Positions 17,527-26,493 of a DNA stretch of 64,000 nt are shown piece after piece. The DNA comes from JANQMX01 sp965247175 (lineage in GTDB: Bacteria > Pseudomonadota > Alphaproteobacteria > Kiloniellales > DSM-21159): NCBI GenBank assembly GCA_965247175.1, contig OZ252006.1, positions 930,001 to 994,000 of the forward strand. Reading direction: 5' to 3'. Each line of letters starts with the position of its first letter. Within the stretch, counting starts at the first letter, position 1. A program made the position numbers and the translations under genes. The notes under the pieces were generated by a model. It saw nothing but the letters and a program-made list of their open reading frames with translations. It did no database searches and was not told where the DNA came from.

Positions 17527-19116
17527 ATGCCCGATGACTTCAGCGCCTTTGCGGACCTGAGCCCCTTCGAGCTCAAGGACAAGCTGATCGACATCGCAAA
17601 GTCCGATGCCGATCGCATGATGCTGAACGCCGGCCGCGGCAACCCGAACTTCCTGGCGACGGTGCCGCGCCGCGCCTTCCTCCGCTTGGGCGACTTCGCG
17701 CTGGAGGAGGCGGAGCGCTCCTACTCCTTCCTCAACAGCGGCTTCGGCGGCCTGCCGGAGGCGGAGGGCATCGAGAATCGCTTCGAGATCTTCGTACACC
17801 GACACGAGGATGCGGTCGGCACGGGCTTCCTGCGCCGCTCGCTCGCCTTCGCCAAGGACCAGCTCGGCATCGCGCCGAAGGCCCTGCTGCACGAGATGGT
17901 CACGGCTTTCCTCGGCTGCGTCTATCCGGTGCCGCCGCGCATGCTGAGGCAGACCGAGACCGTCGTTAAGGCCTATCTGGCGCAGGAGATGTACGGCCGC
18001 CATGCCCGCGGCGGACGGTTCTCGCTCTTCGCCACCGAGGGCGGCACGGCGGCGATGACCTATATCTTCCAGACGCTCAAGGCCAACGGTTTGATCGCGC
18101 CCGGCGATAAGGTGGCCCTCGGCACGCCGATCTTCTCGCCCTACTTGGAAATCCCGCCGCTGCCCGACTATCAGCTCGGCGTGGTCGACATCCGCATGGA
18201 TGAGGAGGCCGACTGGCAGTTCCCCGATACCGAGCTCGCGAAGCTGGAAGACCCGGCGATCAAGGTCTTCTGCGTCGTCAATCCCAGCAACCCGCCCTCA
18301 GTCAAGCTGTCGGACGAGACCTTGCAGCGCATCGCGGCCCTGGTGGAGACCAAGCGGCCCGACCTCTTTATCGTCACCGACGACGTCTACGGCACCTTTG
18401 CCGACGACTTCGTCTCGCTCTTCGCCAGCTGTCCGCGCAACACGCTCTGCGTCTACTCCTTCTCCAAGTACTTCGGCGCCACCGGCTGGCGCTTGGGCGT
18501 CATCGGCCTGCACGAGGATAATGCCTTCGATGATGCGCTGAAGAATTTGCCCGATAGCGAGAAGCAAAAGCTGGCTGAGCGCTATTCTTCACTGACCAAC
18601 GCGCCGGAAGATCTCCGCTTCATCGACCGCCTCGTTGCCGACAGCCGCGCCGTCGCTTTGAACCATACCGCGGGCCTCTCGACGCCTCAGCAGCTCCAGA
18701 TGCTGCTGCTGGCCTTGAACGGGCTGATGGACTTCGACAGCCAGTACAAGAACGCGGCCAAGCATCTCATCCGCCACCGCTACGAGACGCTCTGCCTTTA
18801 CGTCGGCATCCCGCCGGTCATTGGGCCGAACGAGGTCGACTACTACTACCTGATCGACCTGCAGAAGCTCGGCGGCCAGCTGCACGGCGCGGCCTTCGCG
18901 TCCTGGCTGGACGAGAGCAATCGCGGCACGGAGTTCCTCTTTCGCCTGGCGCAGGAGACCGGCGTGGTTCTCTTGCCCGGCAAGGGCTTCGAGGTGGTCG
19001 ACGCCTCGGTACGCGTTTCCCTGGCCAACTTGACCCAGGCGGAATACCAGGCGATCGGCGAGTGCACCCGGCGCGTGCTGGATGAGCTCTTCGCTGAGTT
19101 TCAGGCGGCGCGTTAG
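17527..19116 (+). CDS. asdA: L-aspartate 4-decarboxylase (bifunctional with aspartate aminotransferase)
   Basis: A 529-residue PLP enzyme of aminotransferase fold type I, about 130 residues longer than ordinary aspartate aminotransferases, as expected for AsdA. The PLP lysine is in YSFSKYFGATGWRLGV. Asn/Asp/Tyr ligands are in VVNPSNPPSVKLSDE and VTDDVYGTFADDF. It releases the beta-carboxylate of aspartate as CO2 and makes alanine. Its substrate and product are what AspT exchanges, so the pair forms a decarboxylative energy-conserving cycle that also consumes acid. GGAG lies 8 bp before the ATG. Confidence 0.94.
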   Translation: MPDDFSAFADLSPFELKDKLIDIAKSDADRMMLNAGRGNPNFLATVPRRAFLRLGDFALEEAERSYSFLNSGFGGLPEAEGIENRFEIFVHRHEDAVGTGFLRRSLAFAKDQLGIAPKALLHEMVTAFLGCVYPVPPRMLRQTETVVKAYLAQEMYGRHARGGRFSLFATEGGTAAMTYIFQTLKANGLIAPGDKVALGTPIFSPYLEIPPLPDYQLGVVDIRMDEEADWQFPDTELAKLEDPAIKVFCVVNPSNPPSVKLSDETLQRIAALVETKRPDLFIVTDDVYGTFADDFVSLFASCPRNTLCVYSFSKYFGATGWRLGVIGLHEDNAFDDALKNLPDSEKQKLAERYSSLTNAPEDLRFIDRLVADSRAVALNHTAGLSTPQQLQMLLLALNGLMDFDSQYKNAAKHLIRHRYETLCLYVGIPPVIGPNEVDYYYLIDLQKLGGQLHGAAFASWLDESNRGTEFLFRLAQETGVVLLPGKGFEVVDASVRVSLANLTQAEYQAIGECTRRVLDELFAEFQAAR

Positions 19117-19274
19117 CGCGCGGTACCGGCCCTGCGAGCCCAAGCCTAAGAAACACAGTACAAATCCGGAAAGAAAGGTAGCGGGCGCCGACCTATATGG
19201 TCGGCGAGGCCCGGCGGCTGGTCATCGGTTGCCGGAACGCCAGAGCGACACTTTCGAGCGAGGACGACAGTCGC

Positions 19275-20465
19275 ATGCCCGCCCCAACGCCCGCCAAACC
19301 CCTGCTTTCCATGACCTTTGCCGCCGCGCTGGCCCTCGGGGCCTGGACGGTAAGCGGCAAGGCCGCAGCCGAGCCTTTCATCTCCGAGGACGGTGCTGAG
19401 CCAGACAGCGGATACCAAGTGGTGACCCTTGCCGAGGGACTGGAGAACCCCTGGGGCATGGCTTGGCTGCCCGACGGCGCCATCCTGATCACCGAGCGGG
19501 ACGGGCGCTTGCGCATTCTGCGCAACGGCGTGCTCGCGCCGGGTCCGATCAGAGGCGTGCCCGAGGTCTATGCCGACAACCAAGGTGGCCTGCTGGATGT
19601 CGCCGTCCACCCACAGTTCAGCGAGAATGGCCTGATCTACCTGACCTACTCGGCGGGTGAGCGCAGCGCCAACCGGACCACGGTGGCACGCGGCGCCCTT
19701 GAGGGTGACCGGCTGGTGGATGTCCAGGTCATCTTCGAAGTGCCCGACGACAAGCGTGGCGGCGCGCATTTTGGCTCACGCCTGCTGTGGCTTCCTGATG
19801 GCACCTTGCTGGTCAGCATCGGCGACGGCGGCAATCCACCGGTCTCTTTCGACGGCGACGACATTCGCCTGCAGGCGCAGAAGCTCGGCACCCACTTCGG
19901 CAAGCTGATCCGCCTCAACGACGACGGCTCGATCCCCCAGGACAACCCCTTCATCGGCCAGGACGGCGCCCGGCCTGAGATTTGGAGCTACGGCCACCGC
20001 AACATCCAAGGCCTGACGCGGGACCCGGAGACCGGTGCGATCTGGGCCAACGAGCACGGTGCACGGCGCGGCGACGAGTTGAACCGTGTCGAGGTGAGCC
20101 AGAACTACGGCTGGCCGGCGGCGACCCACAGCCGCAATTACGGCTTCGGTACGGAGATCTCTCCCCACACAAGCCTGCCCGGCATGGTCGACCCGACGGT
20201 GGTCTGGATGCGCACCAAAGCCCCCTCTGGCCTTGTCGTCTATCGCGGCGATGTTTTCGCAGAGTGGGACGGTGACCTGCTGAGCGGCGGGCTGGTGAGT
20301 GAGGATATCCGGCGGCTCGAGCTCAATGCGGACGGGACCGTTGCCAGCGAGCATATGATCGAGATCGACGAGCGGGTCCGTGATGTGCGGGTAGGGCCGG
20401 ACGGGCACATCTATGTCCTGACCGATGAGTCGGACGGCCGTCTGCTACGTCTCGATCCGCAGTAA
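19275..20465 (+). CDS. PQQ-dependent sugar dehydrogenase (soluble aldose dehydrogenase family, YliI-like)
   Basis: Start 19275 is chosen because it gives a signal peptide (MPAPTPAKPLLSMTFAAALA) and GAGGACGAC lies just upstream; an upstream in-frame GTG adds 26 residues of non-signal sequence. The 396-residue protein carries landmarks of the glucose/sorbosone dehydrogenase beta-propeller: LENPWGMAWLPDGAILITER, GGLLDVAVHPQF, RGGAHFGSRLLWLPDGTLL, SYGHRNIQGLTRDP and EHGARRGDELNRV. These proteins oxidise aldose sugars in the periplasm with PQQ and calcium. No PQQ synthesis genes are in the window. Confidence 0.92.
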   Translation: MPAPTPAKPLLSMTFAAALALGAWTVSGKAAAEPFISEDGAEPDSGYQVVTLAEGLENPWGMAWLPDGAILITERDGRLRILRNGVLAPGPIRGVPEVYADNQGGLLDVAVHPQFSENGLIYLTYSAGERSANRTTVARGALEGDRLVDVQVIFEVPDDKRGGAHFGSRLLWLPDGTLLVSIGDGGNPPVSFDGDDIRLQAQKLGTHFGKLIRLNDDGSIPQDNPFIGQDGARPEIWSYGHRNIQGLTRDPETGAIWANEHGARRGDELNRVEVSQNYGWPAATHSRNYGFGTEISPHTSLPGMVDPTVVWMRTKAPSGLVVYRGDVFAEWDGDLLSGGLVSEDIRRLELNADGTVASEHMIEIDERVRDVRVGPDGHIYVLTDESDGRLLRLDPQ

Positions 20466-20493
20466 GGCTGTTCGACAAAGCATCTCCAGTGGG

Positions 20494-20910
20494 CTAGTTC
20501 GCGAGCCGCGAGGCGTAGGCCCAGCACGCGCCGTTGTTTCCCGTGACCCGCCAGTGCGTGATGCGCTCCTGCTCGTCGACAAAGATGCGCAGGCTGCATT
20601 CGAGTTCGTAAGGGACGCTCTGGTAGGTCGTGTATCGGTAGGTATCCAAGGTGAGACCGTCTGAACCGTAGGAGCTGACGGGCTTGGTCTGGTTGCGCGG
20701 TACCAGGTAGGACCCGACTTCGCGCCGTGACCAGGTGAAGTACCGGCTGCCTGCCACCCGAACCTCGGAGTCCGGGTAGCCGAGCTTGGCAATCGCTCGG
20801 CCGATATCCTGGCCTCTTAGCCCCTCCATCCGCTCGTTGACATGGTCCCACGAGCAGCCGGTCAGCAGTGCGAGAGCCAAGATCACGTCGAGTTTCCGTT
20901 GCAACCCCAT
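20494..20910 (-). CDS. Small lipoprotein of unknown function
   Basis: From ATG 20910, with AAGGAA just upstream, the 138-residue protein begins MGLQRKLDVILALALLTGC, a signal peptide with lipobox LLTGC. A longer frame starting at 20955 would bury this signal and is rejected. The mature part has two more cysteines (ELECSL, NGACWAY) that may form a disulfide. It is convergent with the sugar dehydrogenase, 28 bp apart. The function is not recognised. Confidence 0.78.
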   Translation of the reverse strand: MGLQRKLDVILALALLTGCSWDHVNERMEGLRGQDIGRAIAKLGYPDSEVRVAGSRYFTWSRREVGSYLVPRNQTKPVSSYGSDGLTLDTYRYTTYQSVPYELECSLRIFVDEQERITHWRVTGNNGACWAYASRLAN

Positions 20911-21199
20911 TTCCTTTCCCCATTCGCCAATCAAAAAATCGCGCTTGTGGTTCAAGAGAGCATTTTAGCGGGTGTTTGATTATCGACCACATCCTAATAC
21001 GTGCAATATTGCCATCTAAAATAGTTCTATTATCTGGTACGCTGCCTATAGGCACAGCATCCCCCCAAGGTCATGTTCCGCGCATCGCTGAAGGGCGATT
21101 CACGCCGAGGTCCGCATCCGGCCATAGCCCCGTCCATATCCCTATGCTAGCTAGGGGTGATCGGCCTTTCCGGGTCGCTGGCATAAGGGGTTCCAAAGC

Positions 21200-21748
21200 A
21201 TGGGGCGGGTTTTTCGCGTCTTTTTTCTAGCTATCGCTCTTGTCGGCCTTGGCCTCGCCGGGTCGGCGTCGGCACGCCAGTGGAAGCCGACGCCCTTGGA
21301 GCAGGCACAGGACTACCTGCAGATCGAGCACAGCATTTCGGATAACGAGCAGGTGATCGTCATGTGGCTGGCGCCGCAGTTCTTCGGCAAGGAGCAGATG
21401 GATGACGCCATGCTCAAGCTCTTCGAAGACTACGCCCTGGTCTCCATCATCCACTTCGCGGTCGACGACCTGGGACAGTTCCGCGCAGTCGAGCCCACCG
21501 GCGTGACCATCGAGTTGCCTGATGCCGCGCCGCTAGAGCCCTTGCCGGGCAGCGAGATCCCGCCCGTCGTCTCGAGTCTTCTACACCTCATCTGAGCCTC
21601 ACTGGCCAGCGGCTTCGGCCCGGTCGGGCAAGGCATGAAAACCTTCGTCTATGATGGCACGGACGTGAATGCCTGCGGCGAAGGCAAGCTCTGGATCGCC
21701 TATTTGGAAGAGCGCTACGAGTACGATACGCCGGTCCCGGGCTGTTAG
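21200..21748 (+). pseudogene. Secreted conserved protein interrupted by one in-frame TGA
   Basis: ATG 21200 opens a protein with a signal peptide (MGRVFRVFFLAIALVGLGLA, cleavage near ASA). It reads well for 131 codons to TGA at 21593-21595. The same frame then continues without interruption for 50 more codons to TAG at 21746-21748. That second part looks coding (GQGMKTFVYDGTDVNACGEG ... ERYEYDTPVPGC). No length change is involved, so this is a single nonsense codon, a base-calling error (for example TGG read as TGA) or true readthrough. The family is not named. If the stop is real the product loses a two-cysteine C-terminal segment. The 20911-21199 upstream stretch is AT-richer and has no gene I can support. 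Confidence 0.75.
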
Positions 21749-21954
21749 CCGAAAGGCTCACTCGGATCAGGCTCTTTGCGGTTCCACGGCAAACCGAAGT
21801 GCGGGTAAGTTGGCCGTTTCGAGGTCGGGCTTGGTCTTCATTGCAGCCTTCCAAGAGAGGGCGGGGAGCTACCCTGCGCTTCTTCGAGTGAGCCCGTCAT
21901 CGTCCCTGCGCACTTGATCGTGAGGTCAAGGCGCTTCACGGGAGATCTCGTATC

Positions 21955-23211
21955 ATGATGCTGCGCCTTGCCCTGATGCTGGTCGTTTTCGTCGATCTCA
22001 TGGGGCAGGGGCTGATCTTTCCGATCATCCCGACCTTGATCATCGATCCCTCGAGCGACTTTCTGCCGAGCGACACAAGCGAGAACACCCGAAACCTGCT
22101 CTACGGCCTTGCGACGGGCATCTTCTATCTCTTCTGGTTCTTCGGCGCGGCCTACATCTCGAAGCTCTCCGACTACATCGGACGGAAGAGCGGTATGGTG
22201 ATCTGCCTGGTGGGTGCGCTGGCCGGCTATATCCTGACCGTCATCGCCATCGAATCCTCCAGCTTCTACCTGCTGCTGCTGGCGCGCTGCATCTCGGGCT
22301 TCACCGCGGGCAATCAGCCGATCGCCCAGGCCGCACTGATCGATCTCAGCCGCGACGATGAGGAGCGCAGCCGGAACATGGGGCGGATCGTCGCCGCCTC
22401 GGCGCTGGGCCTGGTGACCGGGCCGATCATCGCGGGCCTCCTGAGCGACCCGCAAATCCTGGGCCCTTATGCGACGCTGGAATTGCCGTTCATGGTGGCG
22501 GCCGGGCTGATCCTCGTGACCCTGGTGCTCGTCTTGAGCTTCTACCACGATGCCACGGCGGCCCGGCGGAAGATCGATTTCGGCGTGCAGGAGGTCTTCC
22601 TCAATCTCTGGCGCCTGCGCGGCCGCACCACGATCATCAAGCTCTCGTTCGTATGGTTCTTCTTCGAGCTCGGCCTCAATGCCTTCGTCGTCTATCTCGA
22701 TGACTACACGATCGAGATGTACAAGTTCGGCACGCTGCAAAACAGTATCCTGTTCATCCTCGTCGGCCTGGCGCTGGCGGTTGCCAGCGGCGTGATCGCC
22801 GGGCCTCTGAGCAAGCGTTTCGGCAAGATCCCCGTAGTGACGGCCAGCCTCGTACTCATGGCCGTCGCCCAGCTCGCCTTCCTGCTCAACGACGTCTCCT
22901 GGCTGTCGTACGTCATCGTCGTGCCGGTCGTGCTCGGCTTCGGCCTCGGCTATCCCACCATGCTCAGCCTCTTCTCCGCCAGCGCCGGCAAGCAGGAGCA
23001 GGGCTGGGTCATGGGCATCACCATCGCGCTCTTCACCCTCGGCACGGGCATCATCGCCGTGGTCGGCGGGGCCTTGATGGAGATCGACCCGCATCTGCCC
23101 TTCATTGTTGGTGTTGCGGCCTACGTCCTGGCGCTGATCTTCGTCGCAACCCTGTGGCGCAGCGACGACGTGAAAGCCCTCGACAGTGGGAAGATGCACG
23201 CCGACTCCTAG
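21955..23211 (+). CDS. MFS transporter, TetA-like
   Basis: A 418-residue carrier with about 12 membrane helices. The loop between helices 2 and 3 carries SDYIGRKSGM, the classic MFS G-x-x-x-D-R-x-G-R-K-like motif. ARCISGFTAGNQPIAQAALI is the motif C/helix 5 region typical of drug:H+ antiporters. A drug or metabolite efflux role is likely, but the substrate is unknown. The 206 bp upstream (21749-21954) hold no gene. Confidence 0.9.
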   Translation: MMLRLALMLVVFVDLMGQGLIFPIIPTLIIDPSSDFLPSDTSENTRNLLYGLATGIFYLFWFFGAAYISKLSDYIGRKSGMVICLVGALAGYILTVIAIESSSFYLLLLARCISGFTAGNQPIAQAALIDLSRDDEERSRNMGRIVAASALGLVTGPIIAGLLSDPQILGPYATLELPFMVAAGLILVTLVLVLSFYHDATAARRKIDFGVQEVFLNLWRLRGRTTIIKLSFVWFFFELGLNAFVVYLDDYTIEMYKFGTLQNSILFILVGLALAVASGVIAGPLSKRFGKIPVVTASLVLMAVAQLAFLLNDVSWLSYVIVVPVVLGFGLGYPTMLSLFSASAGKQEQGWVMGITIALFTLGTGIIAVVGGALMEIDPHLPFIVGVAAYVLALIFVATLWRSDDVKALDSGKMHADS

Positions 23212-23216
23212 GCCGG

Positions 23217-23852
23217 CTAGGCGGCGCGGGCCTGTGCCCAGTCGAGGGCTTCCTCAAGCCGGTCGTTGCCCCAGAAGAGCTCACCGTCGGCCGTGCGCCA
23301 GCTCGGCGCGCCGAAGATGCCGTGGCGCTGCGCCGCCTCGGTCCGCTCGCGCAAGGCTTGCTTGTTGGCGGGCTCGGCGGCCTGGGCCAGCACGGCCTCG
23401 GCATCGAGGCCTTGCTCGGCAAGCAGCGAGGTAATTACCTCAGGCTCCGAGATGACGCGCCCGCCGGCAAACTCGGCGCGGTAGACGGCGCGCGTGAATT
23501 GCGCGCGGGCGCCGTCATCGGGCAGGGCGGTCGCCACCCGCGCCGCCAGGAGGCCGTTCTGCGGAAAGGGCTCGGGCCGCCGGAAGGCCTGGCCCAGCTT
23601 TTCGCAGCTCCGTGCCACGTCGTGCCACATGTAAGCGCCCTTGGCAGGCTGCAGGTTGAAGGGCGAGGTGGACCAGCCGAGCTCGGCGAAGATCGGTCCC
23701 AAGAGGAAGGGACGCCAGAGCACGGCCACGCCCGCGTCAGCGGCTACGGCCTCAACGCGCATGGCGGCGGGATAGGAGTAGGTGCTGGCGAACTCGTACC
23801 AGAACTCGATCGTCCGTTCAGCGCTCTGCATGCGACTTTCCGCGGTGGACAA
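23217..23852 (-). CDS. DsbA-family / 2-hydroxychromene-2-carboxylate isomerase-like protein
   Basis: A 211-residue thioredoxin-fold protein of the HCCA isomerase/kappa-GST type. The opening strand is IEFWYEFASTYSYPAAMR, where Ser replaces the CxxC of true DsbA. The cis-proline region is HGIFGAPSW, and it ends with FWGNDRLEEALDWA. These enzymes use glutathione to isomerise aromatic degradation intermediates or conjugate xenobiotics. The start may instead be the Met eight codons in (23831). It ends 5 bp from the convergent MFS gene and is divergent from the LysR gene. Confidence 0.9.
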   Translation of the reverse strand: MSTAESRMQSAERTIEFWYEFASTYSYPAAMRVEAVAADAGVAVLWRPFLLGPIFAELGWSTSPFNLQPAKGAYMWHDVARSCEKLGQAFRRPEPFPQNGLLAARVATALPDDGARAQFTRAVYRAEFAGGRVISEPEVITSLLAEQGLDAEAVLAQAAEPANKQALRERTEAAQRHGIFGAPSWRTADGELFWGNDRLEEALDWAQARAA

Positions 23853-23945
23853 GGTGTCCTGATCTTAGCGCCTGTCGACGGATCGGTGCATAGCGCTCAT
23901 TTTGAGAGCCTGTGGCATAGGATTTGGGCACAGGGAGCACTGCCG

Positions 23946-24884
23946 TTGGCCTTTCGTCTTCCTCCTCTCAACAGCCTGCGGCTCTTCGAAGCCGCCGGGC
24001 GTCATCTCAGCTTCAAGCTGGCTGCCGATGAGCTTGGCCTCACGCCGTCAGCGGTCAGTCATGGCATTCAAGGTCTGGAGGACTGGCTCGGTACGCCCCT
24101 GTTCCTGCGCGGGCGTGCTGGACTGACCCTGACGGAGGTTGGCGTCGCCTACCATCCGGCGGTGCGGGAAGCTCTGGTGCGCATCGCCACGGCAAGCGAA
24201 CACTGCTCTCGCCGCGGCCAGCGCAATGAGATCCGAGTCAGCGCCGCGCCCACCTTCGCCGCGCGACTGCTGCTGCCCCGGCTCGACCGCTTCCGGGAGC
24301 GGGAGCCAGACGTTTCTGTCGTCGTCGATATGGTTCACCAGCAGATCGATTTACCGCGAGACGGCGTCGACTTGGCCATTCGCTTGGGGACGGGGGACTG
24401 GCCCGGTCTGACGGCGGAGCGTCTGCTGACTGAAGAGCTCTTACCCCTTGGCGCGCCGACTTTGCGGGCGAGCTACGGCAAGAGAGCAGACCTCCGGAAG
24501 ATGCCGCTCATCCATATCCGCACGGTCAGCGACGACTGGGAGAGATGGTTTGCCGCAACAGGCGCGGGCGAGGTGGATCTGAGCGGCGGCCTGCGCGTCG
24601 ACACGGTCCAGATGGCAGCCGAGGCGGCGGTTGCTGGCCGGGGGCTCGTGCTCGGCCGGCGGCCGCTGATGGACAGCGAACTGGAGGCGGGGAGCCTGGT
24701 CCCCTTTGCCGAGCAATCGCTTCCCTCGCGAACGAGCTACTGGCTTGTCGGTCTTCCCGAGACCATGGTGCGCCCAGAGATCCGAGCCTTCGGAGACTGG
24801 CTCAAGAGCGAGCTGGGCGCCATGGCTGCCAATGCGCAACTCCAGCCGGCCCAGCGTGCCCAAAGTGAAATTCCTTCACCCTAG
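23946..24884 (+). CDS. LysR-family transcriptional regulator (GcvA-like)
   Basis: TTG at 23946 is taken as start because AGGGAG lies 8 bp upstream and the protein then begins directly with the LysR helix-turn-helix (LRLFEAAGRHLSFKLAADEL ... TPSAVSHGIQGLEDWLG). The next 200 residues are the periplasmic-binding-like effector domain. A much longer upstream extension of this frame overlaps the isomerase gene and is not real. It diverges from the isomerase gene with 93 bp between, the usual arrangement for a LysR regulator and its target; that regulation is inferred. Confidence 0.9.
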   Translation: MAFRLPPLNSLRLFEAAGRHLSFKLAADELGLTPSAVSHGIQGLEDWLGTPLFLRGRAGLTLTEVGVAYHPAVREALVRIATASEHCSRRGQRNEIRVSAAPTFAARLLLPRLDRFREREPDVSVVVDMVHQQIDLPRDGVDLAIRLGTGDWPGLTAERLLTEELLPLGAPTLRASYGKRADLRKMPLIHIRTVSDDWERWFAATGAGEVDLSGGLRVDTVQMAAEAAVAGRGLVLGRRPLMDSELEAGSLVPFAEQSLPSRTSYWLVGLPETMVRPEIRAFGDWLKSELGAMAANAQLQPAQRAQSEIPSP

Positions 24885-24988
24885 CTGTCGGGAAACTCGT
24901 TTGCCTCCGCGCAAGCCCCAGCCCTAGCGTTCTTGAGACCTCTGCGCGTCCCACGGCGTCCGGCACGTGAGCGGCAGGGCGTATCTCA

Positions 24989-26257
24989 GTGAGAAGGATG
25001 CAGACGGTGGCGGTGGCGGAAACGGCAGCAGGAGCAAGGCAGTCCCCCAGTCGAAAGGCCTGGATTGTCCTCGGCTTTGCGGTCGTCATCCTGGTCGTTG
25101 CGCTCGGCATGCGGCACTCCTTCGGCCTCTTCCTCGAGCCCGTGACCCGCGCGCTTCCCGGGGTCAGCCGGGAGACCTTCGGCTTTGCCATCGCGCTGCA
25201 GAACCTCTTGTGGGGGCTGGCTCAGCCCTTTGCCGGCATCATCGCCGACCGCTTCGGCAGCGCGCGCGTCATCTTCATTAGCGGCGCCCTGTACGTGGGT
25301 GGGCTGTGTCTTGCCGCGACCAGCAGCGGACCGCTGGAACTCAACATCGGCCTAGGGGTGCTGATCGGCCTCGGGTTGAGTGGGACGTCCTACGCGGTCG
25401 TCCTCGGCGCCGTGGGGCGCTACTTCCCGCCCGAGCGGCGCTCCAGCGCCCTCGGCATCGCCTCGGTCGGTGGCTCTATCGGCATCTTCTGCTCGGTGCC
25501 GGTCACTCTGAGTCTCATCGCCACTCTCGGCTGGACCGGCGCCTTCCTCGGGCTTGCCGGCATCGCCGTGATCATGTGCCTCGCGGCCCCGCCGCTCGCA
25601 GGGCGCGCGGCGCAGAGCAGCGGCGAGGAGCAGTCGCTGCGCCAGGCACTGGTGCAGGCCTTGGGGCACAGGGGCTTCCTGCTCCTGGTGACCGGCTTCT
25701 TCGTCTGTGGGTTCCAGCTTGCCTTTATCGGCACCCATTTGCCGGCCTATCTGGTCGACCGGCAGCTGGCAACTTGGGTCGGCGGCACGGCCCTCGCCGT
25801 GATCGGGGCCGCCAACATCGTCGGCACCCTGGGCTGCGGCGCGCTAGGCGACCGTTTCAGCAAGAAGAATCTTCTGGTCGGCCTCTATCTGACGCGCGCA
25901 GCGATTATCGCCTGGTTCATTCTGACGCCCATCTCACCCGCGACGACCATCGTCTTCAGCGCCGTCATCGGCCTCACCTGGCTCGGCACCGTACCTCTGA
26001 CCACCGGTATCGTGGCGCAGGTCTTCGGCCCGCGCTACCTGGCAACCTTGGTCGGCATCGTCTTTCTGATGCATCAGGTGGGCAGCTTCCTCGGGGCCTG
26101 GCTCGGCGGCCTAGTATTCGAGCGAACCGGCTCCTACGACCCCATCTGGTGGGGCTCCGCGCTGGTCAGCTTGGTCGCAGCCGCTCTGCACTGGCCCATC
26201 GATGAGCGTCCGCTACGGATGGAGCCGCGAGGCCAGGCGGTAGAGCAAGCCGCATGA
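24989..26257 (+). CDS. MFS transporter, monocarboxylate/oxalate-formate-like
   Basis: A 422-residue twelve-helix carrier. The opening GMRHSFGLFLEPVTRALPGV and the loop GIIADRFGSARVIFISGALY are typical of MFS members near the oxalate/formate and monocarboxylate groups. The start may be GTG 24989 (AGGG about 9 bp upstream) or ATG 24998. A small membrane ORF overlaps its stop (ATGA). The substrate is unknown. Confidence 0.9.
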   Translation: MRRMQTVAVAETAAGARQSPSRKAWIVLGFAVVILVVALGMRHSFGLFLEPVTRALPGVSRETFGFAIALQNLLWGLAQPFAGIIADRFGSARVIFISGALYVGGLCLAATSSGPLELNIGLGVLIGLGLSGTSYAVVLGAVGRYFPPERRSSALGIASVGGSIGIFCSVPVTLSLIATLGWTGAFLGLAGIAVIMCLAAPPLAGRAAQSSGEEQSLRQALVQALGHRGFLLLVTGFFVCGFQLAFIGTHLPAYLVDRQLATWVGGTALAVIGAANIVGTLGCGALGDRFSKKNLLVGLYLTRAAIIAWFILTPISPATTIVFSAVIGLTWLGTVPLTTGIVAQVFGPRYLATLVGIVFLMHQVGSFLGAWLGGLVFERTGSYDPIWWGSALVSLVAAALHWPIDERPLRMEPRGQAVEQAA

Positions 26258-26409
26258 TCGATCTGCGCCATAGGTGGGTCTGGCTGCTGCCGGCTGCGGC
26301 CATCGCAATGGGGCTGGGCGCAATGCTGGCCGCTTTGCTTCCGGACGTTCTGACTGCCTACAGGGTCAGCTTTCTCGACCAGACGCTCTGGCGCTTCTCC
26401 TGCTTCTGA
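26254..26409 (+). CDS. 51-residue single-span membrane protein, translationally coupled to the MFS gene
   Basis: ATG at 26254 overlaps the TGA of the MFS gene by 4 bp. The product has one hydrophobic segment (VWLLPAAAIAMGLGAMLAAL) preceded by basic residues RHR and followed by a short polar tail ending RFSCF. The coupling and the clear membrane segment argue for translation; it may be a small partner of the transporter. No family is recognised and conservation is untested. Confidence 0.5.
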   Translation: MIDLRHRWVWLLPAAAIAMGLGAMLAALLPDVLTAYRVSFLDQTLWRFSCF

Positions 26410-26465
26410 GACCGTGACGAGGCCGCTCCTGAAGCAGGCGCCAGCCGACGCAGCAGCGCTTGAAT

Positions 26466-26487
26466 ATCCTATGGGGGAGGATAGGAT
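26466..26487 (+). promoter_or_regulatory. Operator for the CsoR/DmeR-class metal sensor, overlapping its ribosome binding site
   Basis: ATCCTAT at 26466-26472 and ATAGGAT at 26481-26487 form a perfect inverted repeat. The centre, GGGGGAGG (26473-26480), is a G-tract like that in RcnR, DmeR and FrmR operators. The same G-tract is the only good Shine-Dalgarno sequence for the sensor gene. Confidence 0.75.
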
Positions 26488-26493
26488 GTGCGG

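Noticed and set aside
21593..21640. Selenocysteine insertion at the in-frame TGA
   Set aside because: No clear stem with a GU-type apical loop at the proper distance after the TGA, and the position is not in a redox motif.
23154..23945. N-terminal extension of the LysR frame
   Set aside because: Antisense to the isomerase gene; the LysR helix-turn-helix begins right after the TTG at 23946.
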